Notes under the pieces: generated by a model
What the model was told of the DNA's origin: nothing
Seen by the model: only the letters and a program-made list of their open reading frames with translations
Database searches by the model: none
Origin: Boswellia sacra
Taxonomy: Eukaryota > Streptophyta > Magnoliopsida > Sapindales > Burseraceae
Direction: 5' to 3'
NCBI GenBank assembly: GCA_013180625.2
Contig: SNVD02000426.1
Span: 558,001-622,000, forward strand
Length of the DNA stretch: 64,000 bases
Position numbers and translations under genes: made by a program
In this document: positions 12,923 through 25,689 of the stretch, one piece after another
Layout: each line of letters starts with the position of its first letter
Numbering within the stretch: position 1 is the first letter of the stretch

Positions 12923-15249
12923 TCAAGCGGCAGAGGGCGCTGGAATGTAAGAAATGGGAGGCTCGGGCATTGAAGCCATGATCGATGGCGGCGTCGAAAT
13001 TGGTTCTGCTTCTGCAACTGGGTTTTCTGCCTTGAAATCCAGAGATTCATCATCATATATATCCCACCATTTTGCCACTAACATCTTGATGTCTTCTCTG
13101 TCCATGTTTACTTCCTTGCCCGTATACCTCCATGGCTTTGAACCCTATTTCAGGACCAGAAAACAATGGAGAGTTTAATTAAGAGAACTAGTAGAGTATT
13201 AAGAAACTAGTTATTATCTAATCAGAGTTAGCTTAACTAGAGTAGACTGAAGAATTTTGAGTCGAAAAAGAGTACTTACAGCTGCGCAATAGTGCGCCAC
13301 CTTAACTTTCTCAACCTCCACGTTCTCTGGGTGGCGCCACAACATAGCTAGAACCAGATTGTATGCTAGAGGAATGGGTTTGTACATCTTTTCGAAGAAC
13401 ATGTTCAAGAAATCCTGAAATAATTTTTTTTTTAAAATTATAATTTATATAAGTTCTTTTCTTCTATAATCTAATATATCAAAATTATTTTTCTATTTTA
13501 ATCCATTATATGAAAGTAAACTAATAAATATTAAACTCACTTGCTCAGCAAATGGTGTTGGTGGGGTGATCTGGAGTGTCTCGAGAAGACTCTCATAGGT
13601 TAAACGGCTAGGCTCAAACACAAACATCCCAGCATTGAAGTACAAGGGTGGAGGAGATCCCATCTCAGCAGGCCAAGTCACTTTATCGGGACACTGCTGG
13701 CAATACCCAATAGAGTACTGCCGCGAGTGGCTCCATGTCTTCTCACAAAAGCAGTCCATTACAGCGTAGAAATAGCCGTCTGCTGTGTCAAACAGATTGT
13801 CTATATTGTCGAAAACTTGAATATCAGCATCTAAGTATATCATCTTGCTGTACTCCTCAAACTGTACAAAAACAAATTAATTTAAGGTATCAGAATTTGT
13901 ACTCATTTAAAAATATTCGATACGCAGACTTTTGCAAGTTTTATAAAAGCCAAAAGTTTTAAATCCGATTTGGTATGTGTGAATCACAGAACTGGTTGCA
14001 TATTGGTGGAGTCTCTTGATCTCAGAATTTCTGTATTGTAACTTGAACGACAACTAAAAAATGCATGGGCCGCGCCAAAAACTTGTGAGTTACGTGCATG
14101 CCAACATTGGTGAGCAAACGTACACAAATCTAGCAACACAACTGATTAATTTAGCCTTTAGACAACTCCTTATTCAAAGTTTTCAACAAATCAATCAAGA
14201 TTTTTCCAAAAAAATCTTAAAGTGAATATTCATCTTATAATACCAATAATAAATCCCTTGTAATACATTTTAAAATAACTATTTGTATATACGCTATAAA
14301 ATTTGATAAAATAAGCATACAAGAGATTATTTCACATAGCTAGGAGACTTTTTATGCTCACCTGGCTAAACTTATCCCTATCACTGAAACACTTACAGAT
14401 AAACATTTTTTTCCCCTTACTATATAGCTTGTGGATAGAAAAATAGGTAATAAAATAAAGATATTATAGATTATATGAAAGTTAGAAAGTCGTTATTGAA
14501 AAGGTTGAAAAAAAAATTCGTTTTCATGTTTTAGGCGGAAATAAATTATGATTTCATATATAAACTTGAAGAATATTATAAATTATTGTAGTGATTAAGA
14601 TAAATAGAAGTGCAAAAGTAATTAACTCATTTTAATAAGATATGATATTGGTATGCTTTACAAAGCAGATTAAGCAAATTTATAACAATGATTGTTATTG
14701 AATAATGATACTTTCCAAGCTAATTAAGAACATGGACATGATGATGAATTTTATTAGTCTTCTATAAAGACATTAAAAATTTAGCTTTATGGTATACACA
14801 CACACACACACACATGCATGTATGTATGTATATAAAGTATGTACTAGGTCTTTGCCTGGCGTTAGCTAGGCTCACAAAATTAAAAAGTAATTAAAGGTTT
14901 AGTAATTCCTTACATTCCATATACGGAGCTTCGAGTAGTTGATGACATAGTAAGCCATAGCAAACTGAATCTGGTTGTCAGGTGGATAAATAGGCTCGAT
15001 TTCGCGAACGATGCAGCCCTGAGACCTTAAGATCTCACGATGATCCTCGGGGACATCAGGCAAAATTGCAACCACTAGAGGGTATGCACTCTTAACCTTG
15101 CGCAAACCCTTAGCCAATCCAACCACTCCCTTGACGTAATCACCATTACCAGCTAAAAATGTGACAAAGGCTCGTTTAGAGTAGCCTGTGTTGAGTGTAG
15201 AAATCTTGCCAGTGCCTGAAAAGATATCTACAGGCACTCCTGGGGCCAT
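12923..15249 (-). CDS. GOLS: Galactinol synthase (GT8 family)
   Basis: Transfers galactose from UDP-galactose to myo-inositol to make galactinol, the committed step toward raffinose-family oligosaccharides, in the cytosol. Four exons with GT-AG borders, all in phase 0: 14914-15249, 13541-13861, 13280-13414 and 12923-13144, giving 337 residues, normal for the family. Exon 1 has RAFVTFLAGNGDYVKGVVGL and the Asp-rich ILPDVPEDHR. Exon 2 has the metal-binding DxD in YLDADIQVFDNID and the conserved YFNAGMFVFEPS. Exon 3 has KPIPLAYNLVLAMLWRHPE. The C-terminus is APSAA, the hydrophobic pentapeptide typical of plant galactinol synthases. No broken motif was seen. Members of this family are often induced by drought, cold or heat, but the sequence does not show which class this one belongs to. 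Confidence 0.96.
14795..14830. repeat. (AC)n then (TGTA)n microsatellite in intron 1 of GOLS
   Basis: About ten AC units are followed by ATGC and a few TGTA units. It lies within intron 1 of galactinol synthase, about 85 bp from the exon 1 border. Confidence 0.9.
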
Positions 15250-15412
15250 GGAAATGATTTGGCAAGCTTAATGAATGTTTCGACGGTGATTGGAAAATGT
15301 AGAGAGATCTAAGAAGATTGGTGTTGAGGAGTGTTAGGGAAGTAAATTAGCAACCCAAGCGGACGCTACCTACTCACCTTTGTTCCTGAGTTCTACAATG
15401 GCATACTTGCCT

Positions 15413-15422
15413 CCTTAAATAG
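15413..15422 (-). promoter_or_regulatory. Candidate TATA box of GOLS
   Basis: The minus strand reads CTATTTAAGG about 165 bp before the start codon. It is the best TATA-like site in the proximal upstream region. No obvious ABRE cluster was seen next to it. Confidence 0.4.
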
Positions 15423-16543
15423 ACCTCAAATGAAGGTTAAATTCATGCCAAATGAACTCTAAATGAAACCCACATTTATGACCTCTTCTGGTTTTCTAAA
15501 AAAATATATATATATATTTTTTGGTCAAGTCCCGTCCAGGTAGGTATAAATATTTTAAGAATTTATAGCATCAAATACTTTAAAAAAAAATGAATGAACA
15601 TCATTTACTCTAAAAACCCACCTCTCGTCGAGCCTTATCATCTAAACAGACGGCTGAGATTTAATGGGCTCTGGTCATAGTCGATAGATGCCATTATGGT
15701 ATATTTCATGGATGCTAACGAGTGAGATATAAAGGCAATAAGCATCAAGCAGGAGTCATTTTCCTCCTTTGTGTAAAATATAAAATAAAAAAGGTAGCTT
15801 CTGTGGATTAGAAATGATTCAAATGAATTAATAGTTGGCCAAGGTGGGCCTTAATTTGCAAATGAAACTAACTAGGAAAGGGAGATGCTGCCAAAAGTAA
15901 TTTGTAGATATGCTTTTGCTAAAGTTGATAAATATTTGTTTCAGCTCATCTTTATAGGATCATCTAAAGCCAAGCATAAGATAGATCCCATTTGGTCGAT
16001 AGAAACTATAGCCAACCTTATTCAATGAAGAAGCAAAGTATCTGAACTAGAGCTTTTTACCTGAAAAAGCAGTATCTCTACACGGTAAGATCAATTATCT
16101 TCCAGTTCTCTTCAGCCTAAGCTAAATTAGTTTCCGGTGAGAAAACTACATGATAAAAACCTAGAAAAATATTTAGATGAAAATGCATGTACGGAGAAGC
16201 AATGGCGCCATAGCTATAGTAGGTGAAAAAGCTCATGTAGTTGTCACTCCACAGTATATATTTGTATTGGATTCCACAACGTTAATTTTGCGGAAACAAG
16301 AGTCTCATGTTGTACCCATGGGGTCCTCATTTGGATAATCCTCATTGGGAGTCCCACATTGATTGGTTAAGGGAAGGTTATAGGACTTATATATGAGAGG
16401 AGTTCCTCCACCTAATAGACTAGTCTTTTGGGCTGGATACTTACTCTATATATGGTGGTCCATTTGTTGAAAAATTGTGCTTGCACAAGGCGGAATCGGT
16501 CCATAACATCTCAAACCCTCTTTTAATTTTTGTTGGTGATATA

Positions 16544-16609
16544 CGTGTTGTGAAAATATGGTCCATAGCTAAAAATGATCCTCTCTCAAAGAAACAAAGA
16601 ATATTCCCT

Positions 16610-16683
<74 letters not shown>

Positions 16684-16752
16684 TATATCGTGTTGTGAAA
16701 ATATGGTCCATAGCTAAAAATGATCCTCTCTCAAAGAAACAAAGAATATTCC

Positions 16753-16834
<82 letters not shown>
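16544..16834. repeat. Tandem duplication of a unit with (CA)n and (TA)n microsatellites
   Basis: A unit of 145 bp starting CGTGTTGTGAAAATATGG occurs twice, at 16544 and 16689. The unique part is the same in both copies. Each unit ends in a CA run and then a TA run, but the run lengths differ: the CA run is about 12 units in copy 1 and about 24 in copy 2. Confidence 0.95.
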
Positions 16835-16838
<4 letters not shown>

Positions 16839-19568
16839 TTTATTCACGATCATTAAATTTGCATTATTTGAGAAAAACTAGAAATATTGAAAAGTATATA
16901 GAAAGACAAGTTATTAGCTAGCTATGGATTATCTATGAATATGCAAGATTGCATGGATGATATTAATATAAATGCATGCATGGTTGAGTCGTATCAAATC
17001 TTCTGTCTCCCCCACGTAATTAAATTCATTACTGTTTAGAAACGTTAACAAGCACCAAGGCATATTTCTAATGGGTGTGGTAACAATTATCTCAAACAAA
17101 GTGTGGTAGCAGTGAAAAAGAAGCAATCAAGCATCACTTCCGAATCGTAATTGGAGGAAATTAGCATTGGCTTTATCATTCAACCAGTGGTCTTCTCTTC
17201 TGCTACCTCCTTTTCCTTTTCGGCTTTCACTCACACTTCCATTACTTCATAAGATCCCTTTGGTGGGATGTTTTGGGCTCCACAGCATCATATAACTCCA
17301 TAAATCTTCGGTTTTTTACTTTTTATTTTATTTTATTTTTACTTTTCCTTTACGCTTCTGTAAAGGCTAGCCATCAAAACCCTAAATATGCATATCGGTA
17401 ATACTTACTGAGTTTTAGCATAGCTCCCTAGTAATATATTGACTTGCAAGGAACGTAATTATAGCTTTTCTAATTAGCAATTAATATAAATACAAAATAC
17501 AAAATGTCATCTCCATGTTTATGAGAACGATATGCAATGTCATGATGTTGATATGGTGGAATTAAAAAAAATGATATATTTTTAGTTAATATATGTACCA
17601 ACTTTTGGAATATCCGATTGTTGGTATTATATTAATTTTGGATTATCATTAGAAATTGATCTCAAACGGATCATATATTTAAAATTAAATTAATGATGCG
17701 AATTTATTGTTAATATAGATAGAAAATTATGTTTTATACTATTTTTGTAGCTATAGTAATTATTTTTTTATTATATTTATTCAATATATTTTTATTTTAA
17801 ATTATTTTAAATTTATTAAAAGGTATACCAATTTTATAATGACCCATTTGACTATTCTAATTATTAAAATAAAATAAAATAATAATTTATATGTATTACG
17901 TGGGATATAAAAGTGTTTTATAACGTAAATGACAATGTTGCAGCTAATTAAAATATATTATATCGATAGTTAACTAATTATAAAGTAATATATTTTAAAA
18001 TATATGGTTAACTGATTATGTAAAGGTATATCTCTTAAGAAATATACATTTTTGATAGTTAACTAGTTTTGATCAAATCAAACTTATAAAATATGAGTTC
18101 AACCATAATTATCTTTAAGACAGAGAAAAATCAAAGAGGTTTTAAATGTCTTTTAGACTCTCCTAAGATGCGACGTAAGGTAGTTAAAAAAAAAATGTAT
18201 AGCCAAAACATTAAGATAGCTCCCTTGGGCTATTGTCGCGTTGTTTGCTTAAGATAATGCGATAATATTGTTTTTGTCACGATCATTTTAAAGTTGATAA
18301 ACGCGTTTAACTTTAATTATTTATTTGGTCAAAGTATACAAATGGATGAAAACAAGATATATATCAACGCTTAATGTTGATAACATTAAATTTTTAATTA
18401 CGGCAGCGGCCGTGATGTCGATAGATGGTGTGTGTCAAATAAAAGTAATTTTAATTAAGAAGCAACTCAGTTTTAATGGTTGTCACATTGTATATTATAA
18501 TTGATAGCAAATATTATAGAAATATTAAAATTGTGTTATATATTTTTTCTGCAGATAAATCGTGAATCATGATGGTGGCCTACCAATATCTTAAAGCTTT
18601 CTTCGCAAATGACCAAGCAAAATAAAAAAGTCCCTCAATGTACATTTGGTGGAATAAAGCAAAAATAAGTTTCAAGTAAATTAAAAATATATCCTATTCC
18701 ACCTTGTACATTACATTACCTATATTGACCAGCTTTTTAAAGAATAAATAAACAAAATGGCGCGAATCAAATGCATATCTAAAGAGATAAAAGTAAATTA
18801 TCATGTAAATTAGCTTTAGAAATATCTACTGCTTTGATGATTTCCTTCCCAAATTTTGTTTCTATTGAGCAATTGCCGACTATTTTTTTTAAATTTAATT
18901 AGAAGGATCCAGAACAAGTGTGCTGCTGTGGTTGAAGTTGTAAAGTCATAGCATCGTATTGATTGTTGTTATGGTAAAGGCTGGTGTGTTAGTCATACAG
19001 TAATTCTCATATTATGTGATACCGTATAATATTATCTGACGATAAAAAAAATTAATTATAAATATAGAGATTGTAATGAGAACATAACATACACTTTTTA
19101 GATTGTGAAGATCAAGAGTTGTAGGTATACAGAAGCGCTTCGAGGAAGGTATCAGGAACACAAACACTGCTATTAACTCTTAAACACATCCCGGATTTTG
19201 TCAAGTATATCTACTTAAAATTGTTGTGATCATATAATTATTAGTGGTGCTTTCGATCATTAAAACATTTTAGCAAGACCTCATCTATGATCTTCCTGTG
19301 CTGTCTAATCGCATTGGAGACGCCACAAACAATCTTTTGAATATCTTTAATATGCCACAAATAATCCTCTGAATATCTTTAATTTCATCCAATAGAACAT
19401 ATATATTAGTTGATTGATCAGCTTTGGGAAACTTAAGATGCTTGTAATCGCTCCCAAGGGTAGCCTAGTTGGTTCAGGGGGCTGACTTGGTGCATTCAGC
19501 TACATCAAGTTTTAGGTTTGTGCTCTTTGTTGTCTCCTTGGTCATGGATTGAGGCGCCCGACTGATTG

Positions 19569-19817
19569 ATATTTTTGATGGAGACATAGGCCCAGCAAGT
19601 GTCATTTTCCAAGCAGCTGCAGCTTCGGGAGGACAATGGGGAATTGATGTGAACCCTGCAACACTTGAGAGGGAAACTTACAAGCCAAATTATTGCGGCA
19701 TGCTAATTGGTTTCAACATGGTGCCAAAATGCTTTCCTCTCCGGGAAATGAAGAGCTTGGCCCCTTGTGTCGACCAAAATTTCTTTCATTTATCTTTTGC
19801 TTTGGAAAAATATTAAC
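19569..19817 (+). pseudogene. Unrecognised protein-coding fragment, probably an orphan exon
   Basis: About 80 codons stay open without an initiating Met, including GPASVIFQAAAASGGQWGID, then NPATLERETYKPNYCGML and GFNMVPKCFPLREMKSL. The composition (Gly, Ala, Pro, Cys, Tyr, little Lys or Asn runs) is unlike the chance frames around it, so it looks like real protein sequence. I do not recognise the family. There is no upstream start or flanking exon, so it is likely a gene remnant or a fragment carried by a repeat. Confidence 0.35.
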
Positions 19818-20852
19818 TAGTCAATTAAATGTATAGAGAAATACGTAAGTTTTACTTATATCATCTTACCATACTATTTGCTATATATTTTCCTGAATTT
19901 TGTGTTTCTGATAAGATTTCTCATGCAAGCTCAATCGTATTTATTCTTGTTTCGTGCGTGACTTTTGGTCTTTGTCTCACCATGGCCAAACAAGTTCTGA
20001 AAAATCTTTAATGAGCTACGTGTCACCTTGCTTTCTAGAAAGTAATATATAAATTAATATGTTTCGAGAAACTACTACTTTAATCACAGTCTCTTTATTC
20101 TATTATCATCCTAGATAAACAAGTTTAGCAGAGTTGAATGTGGAAAAGCTTGAAGCCGTTTGTAATGTCAAAGCAGAAGTTGAGAACTTTTGTATCTCTT
20201 TATTCTGTAAATTCCCTGGCAGGGTGAACTTTTGAGGATTCGTTTGTGCCATAGTTTGCGAAAGATGATTAAATGACGGAGCAAGTAAATTCAAAAAAGT
20301 AAAAGCAGGGACTGGCAGAGCAATTTGTTGAAGCAGGAATATTTTAACTTTAATTGGTGTAAGATCCAAGGAAGATGTTGCGCATTGAGCACTGAAGGTG
20401 AAGCCAGCCCATCAATAAATTGTGGTACTGTGCTTAATTTCATAGTTTGGCAGCACCTAGCTTCTTTTCATACCATGAAAAAAATTTAAAAAAAACCTGG
20501 AGTCGTATATGTATATAATCATATATGTAAACTCGTAATGGTCCAGACAGAAAAAGAAAGCCAAGAAGCGGACGCATGCATCTCTCTAATTTGCTATGAG
20601 CCACAGGTGAGGTGGGCAAAGGTCGTGTTCGTGCAAGCGCGCACTTGCAGTGATGTGCACCTTGTGGCCCTTGGAGCATAGCAATTAGCAAATGTGGTCT
20701 CATTCCATTTTTAATTGTTGCCAGTGAGATAGGTGCGATTATTATATAACAAATTAATAATCAGGACTAGTAAAACATTTTAATTGTTAATGTGTATTCT
20801 ACAAAACATTCTTTCATGTATATAAACTCTGTAAACATAGACGGTTTAATTT

Positions 20853-21425
20853 TGTTATGCACAAGCGGAAGCGATAACCAATAGAACAACCAAATGCACA
20901 ACCACAACTATGCCAGATAATTGAATATAATACCAATTAAAGAGGCAACCAATCAACCACAATGCAGAAATAGAATACACACCAGGATTTAACGAGGTTC
21001 GGTATAAGTACCTACGTCCTCGGGCGCCGCTGAAGAAACTTTCCACTATCTTCAAAGAGAATTACAAACTTTTGGGCTACAATACAAATTCCACAACTAT
21101 TGGGCCAAACTGCAATTACCCAAATAGTTGGGCCAAACGTAATTACCCAAACAATTGGGCAATACTACAAATACCCAAAATCAAAAAAAAGGGAAAAACA
21201 AATATTACAAACTTTAAGGTCCTTACGGAAAGGCCCTTAAACTATGAGGTCTTATATGTGAGACCTTACAACTTTAGGGGGTGGAGGATATTTCTCTTGG
21301 TACACTCATAACTCTCCTACTTGGCTTCTTTTATAAGCCCAAAGGAGTCCCAAGTATTTCTATTTGAGCAATGTGGGATCCCTCACATTGCTTATAGCAT
21401 TGGCTAAAGAGCCAATACTCCAACA
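20853..21425 (-). repeat. 3' LTR of the copia element
   Basis: 573 bp, TG...CA ends, identical to the 5' LTR except for one base at 20933. Confidence 0.97.
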
Positions 21426-21439
21426 ATTCTCCACCTTGG
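21426..21439 (-). other. Polypurine tract of the copia element
   Basis: The minus strand reads CCAAGGTGGAGAAT directly against the 3' LTR, the position and composition expected for the plus-strand primer. Confidence 0.7.
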
Positions 21440-21526
21440 CGATTTAGCCAATCCACCACAATACTGTTCTTTTTCCCATATTCTCTATCACAGCAGCAAC
21501 GCCTCCAAATGCGCCCAATGGCGCGG

Positions 21527-24500
21527 TCAAACAGGCACAATGTTGATCAAGTCCAAACAATGACTGAACTTGATCGCTGTCACAACCTTAGTCAACATAT
21601 CTGCGGGATTCTCGGCAGTCCCAATCTTCTGAAGTAAGATTCTCCCTTCATCAATGATCTCCCGCACAAAATGATACCGAACATCAATATGCTTCGTACG
21701 AACATGGAACACTGGATTCTTCGCTAAGTGGATAGCACTCTGACTGTCAGAATAAAGAGTGATCTTCTTCTGCCCAAGTCCCAATTCATCCAGCAATCCC
21801 TGTAACCAAATAGCTTCCTTCACAGCCTCTGTCATAGCCATATACTCTGCCTCTGTAGTAGACAAAGCTACTGTAGACTGTAAAGTAGACTTCCAACTCA
21901 CTGGTGCTCTTGTAAGAGTAAACACATAACCGGTTGTCGACCGACGTTTATCCAAATCACCAGCATAATCTGAATCAACATAACCAATAGCATACTGACC
22001 ACATGTATCATCTCTCTCAAACACTAAGCCAACATCTACGGTTCTCAACAAATACCGTAGAATCCATTTCACTGCTTGCCAATGTCCTTTACCAGGATCA
22101 TGCATATACCTGCTCACAACTCCAACTGCATGTGAAATGTCGGGTCTCGTACACACCATAGCATACATCAGGCTACCAACTGCATTAGCATACGGAACTC
22201 GAGACATATACTCTCGTTCCTCATCTGTACTAGGAGATAAAGATGCACTGAGCTTCATATGAGGAGCAAGTGGGTACTTACAGGTTTTGACTGCTCTGTA
22301 ATGCCAAACTGCTGTAATACCTTCTTCAGATACTGCTTCTGAGTCAAACAAATCTTGCTTCTCCCTCTATCTCTGCTAATCTCCATGCCAAGAATCTTCT
22401 TAGCTTCACCCAAATCTTTCATCTCAAACTCTCGATTCAACTGAGTCTTCAACTTTGCAATTTCTTCGACATTCGTCGAAGCTATCAACATATCATCAAC
22501 ATACAAGAGTAGATAAATGAAAGAACCATCATGTAGCCTCTGAAAATACACACAATTATCAAATTTGCTTCTTGTGTACCTCTGACCCATCATAAACCGA
22601 TCAAATCGCTTATACCACTGTCTGGGAGATTGCTTCAAACCATAAAGCGATCTTTTCAGTTTACAAACCAAGTTTTCCTTACCAGCAACTCTGAATCCCT
22701 CTGGCTGAGTCATATAGATTTCCTCTTCCAAGTCACCATGTAAAAATGCAGTTTTTACATCCAATTGAACTAGTTCCATATTCATCTGAGCTACCAAGGC
22801 TAATAAAATTCTAATGGAAGAATGTTTCACAACTGGAGAAAATACCTCATTGTAGTCAATTCCTTCCCTCTGAGCGTAGCCTTTAGCCACCAACCTTGCC
22901 TTGTAGCGGACGTCATTCTTGTCAGGAAATCCATCTTTCTTTGCATATACCCATTTGCACCCAATTGCCTTTTTACCCTTCGGTAGTTGAGCTAGCTCCC
23001 AAGTTTCATTCTTCTGAAGAGACTGCATCTCTTCCCTCATAGCTGTCTTCCACTCATCAATTTCAGAACATCTGACTGCCTCTCTATAAGTGGAAGGAAC
23101 ATCAGCATCTACAATTGGAAGTGCATAGGCCACCATATCAGCAAATCGAGCAGGTCTGCGAATCTCACGTCTTGGCCTATCAATTGCAATAGATTCTTGT
23201 TGCTGTTGAGGTTCCTGAGTAGAACCCTCACCATCATCTCCCAAATCTCCCTCTGTCACAGGAGTACCATCATCTGTCTCAACAGATCTAACTGGGTTCA
23301 ATGTCGTCGTTTCAAACTCCACCTGCTGCTGAGTATGCTCCACCTGCTGTGGAGTACCATTCACCTTTGTCTGGTTTTCTGATTTCTTCAACATTGAAGA
23401 CTCATCAAATGTCACATCTCGACTGGATACAATCTTCCTCGAACTAGGACACCATAGACGATATCCTTTCACTCCTGAAGCAAATCCCAAGAAAATCGCT
23501 TTCTTGGCTCTAGGATCCAGCTTAGATTCTTTCACATGATAATATGCAGTAGAACCAAAAACATGTAAAGAATCATAATCAGAAACAGGTTGTCCAGACC
23601 ATACCTCCAATGGAGTTCTATCACAAATAGCAGCTGATGGTAGACGATTAATGAGATGACACGCATAAGTCACAGCCTCAGCCCAAAATTCTTTGCCCAA
23701 CCCAGCATTGGACAACATACACCGAACTTTCTCCAGCAATGTCCGGTTCATGCGTTCTGCCACCCCATTCTGCTGCGGTGTACCTCTAACAGTAAAATGA
23801 CGTACAATACCTTCATCTTGACAAAATTTCAAAAACTGATCACTGCAATACTCACCACCATTATCTGTTCTGAGATGCTTGATCTTCTTGCCAGTCTGTG
23901 TCTCAATCATCTTTTTCCATTTAAGGAAAACACGGAGTACATCATCTTTCGATTTCAAACAGTACACCCAAGTTTTCTGGAAAAGTCATCAACAAAAGTA
24001 ACAAAGTAGTGCCTACCTCCCATAGATGCAGTTTTAGTAGGTCCCCACACATCTGAGTGAACATAATCAAGAATACCCTTGGTATTATGAATAGCGGTGC
24101 CAAATTTCACTCTCTTCTGCTTTCCCAGAACACAATGCTCACAAAAATCCAGCTTGCAGGTCTTTGCACCTTTCAATAAGCCTCGTTTTCACCAAACTGA
24201 ATAAGGCTTTCTCACCTGCATGTTCCAAACGCATATGCCACAGTCTCGTAATCTCTGAATCTGCATCATTATCAGAAACCGTAGCAGCTGATCCATTAAC
24301 CGTACTACCATTATAGTAATACAAGTTGTTCCTCCTAGTGCCTTTCAATACCACAAGAGCGCCTGAAGTGACCTTCAGAATACCATCTCGAATAGATATA
24401 CCACAGCCTTTAGATTCCAAGGCTCCCAAAGAGATGAGATTCTTCTTCAACTTCGGTACATACCGAACATCTGTCAGAACTCTAGTCAGTCCCATCAATT

Positions 24501-25523
24501 CCTCAATCGGATCGAACCTATCCCAGCAGTATGGCAAATATCATCATTGCCCATATACACAACTCCACAATCAAGCTCCTCAAACTGAAAGAACCAATCC
24601 CGATGTGGACACATATGATAAGTACAACCCGAATCCATAATCCACTCATCAGAAACAGAAGTGGACGGATGACCAACTAGACAATTATCTGAATCACTAT
24701 CATCCTCACGCTCAACAACACATGCATCAGAAACAGCCTTGCCCTTATCTTTCTTTTTCAACTTAGGACAATCTTTCTTCCAATGCCCTTTCTCACGACA
24801 AAAGGCACACTCATCTTTTCCTAATCTACCCCTCGACAAAGATTTTCCCCTTTTTCCTGGTTTCCTACTATGACTACGCCCTCTCACTGTCAATGCATCT
24901 ACTGACTCATCCCTATGTTCCCTTTGATCTTTCTTACGAATTTCATAATTCAACAAAGCAGAACAAACTTCTTCAAAAGACAGTTTATCTTTCCCATGGA
25001 TAAGAGTAATGCATAAATGATCTAATTCATCCGGAAGTGAGCCAATCAATAGCATAGCCTTAATCTCATCTTTGAAGGTTTCATCTAAGTTTAACAAATC
25101 AGCAATTAACTTATTAAACTCATCAATATGAGAACTGATGCTCGTACCTGGTTTCAACTGGAGACGGAACAATCTCTTCAATAGATACAGCCGATTCTCA
25201 TTGCTTTTCTTCATATATTTGTTTTCCAGCGCCTTCCACAATTTGCTTGCAGATGTCTCCTTTGTGAACGGATACTTTTGTTCTCTACACAAGCAAGAGC
25301 GAATCAACCCACAAGCTTTTATATTCAGCCTGTCCCAATCTCTTGCACTGATATCTTCTGGTTTTGTTTCTTCCAGAACAATATCCAAATCCTGCTGATA
25401 TAACCCGTCCAACACCTCACTCTGCCATAAGCCGAAATTATTTCGGCCATCAAATTTTTCAACATCTATTTTTGCATTTGTCACAGTCACTGTCTTCTCA
25501 GATACAGTAGACGATGAAGCCAT
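21527..25523 (-). pseudogene. Frameshifted gag-pol of the copia element
   Basis: Gag begins at 25523 (MASSSTVSEKTVTV) and has a zinc knuckle, CAFCREKGHWKKDC, near 24800. Protease follows with the active-site DSG in IMDSGCTYHMC near 24635. Integrase has the zinc-finger stretch WHMRLEHAG ... CEHC, the core acids in VTFVDDFSR and LRTDNGGEY, and the Glu in PQQNGVAERMNRTLLEK. Reverse transcriptase has YVDDML near 22495. RNase H has [15 protein letters not shown] near 21735 and ends with [12 protein letters not shown]. The frame is broken at four places: about 24495-24540 (protease), 24140-24176 and 23955-23967 (integrase), and 22255-22290 (after the reverse transcriptase). The last three look like single-base changes in or next to short A or C runs. 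Each break would stop a full Gag-Pol. Either the copy moved with help from another element, or some breaks are assembly errors. Confidence 0.93.
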
Positions 25524-25674
25524 TACTACCTCTCACAAATAAACTCGATACACAAATCACCAATAACCAAGTTCCAAACAAACTATTATATTCAATAACT
25601 AGCAATCCAAAATCAACAGCCCAGAATAGTAGCAAGTGCTTCAATGAAATAGCCACTAACTACCCAAAACCTTC

Positions 25675-25689
25675 GGCTCTGATACCAAT
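25675..25689 (-). other. Primer-binding site, initiator Met tRNA type
   Basis: The minus strand reads ATTGGTATCAGAGCC immediately inside the 5' LTR. TGGTATCAGAGC matches the 3' end of plant initiator methionine tRNA. Confidence 0.9.

Larger units (their letters stand above)
15430..20847. other. Gene-poor spacer upstream of GOLS
   Basis: More than 5 kb without a supported complete gene. It holds the duplicated microsatellite block (16544-16834), a stretch at 16300-16450 resembling LTR-type sequence (AGTCCCACATTGATTGG, then TATATATGAGAGG) without a partner, an AT-rich tract at 17500-18150, and a protein-like fragment at 19569-19817. Distant promoter elements of GOLS could be present but none is recognisable. 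Confidence 0.5.

Noticed and set aside
16300..16480. Solo LTR suggested by AGTCCCACATTGATTGG and nearby TATATATGAG
   Set aside because: No TG...CA borders or target duplication could be fixed, so it was noted only within the spacer entry.
16475..16856. Frames encoding long THTHTH and IYIYIY runs
   Set aside because: They are translations of CA and TA microsatellites.
19461..19472. tRNA gene suggested by the A-box
   Set aside because: No cloverleaf, no proper B-box and no acceptor stem pairing visible.
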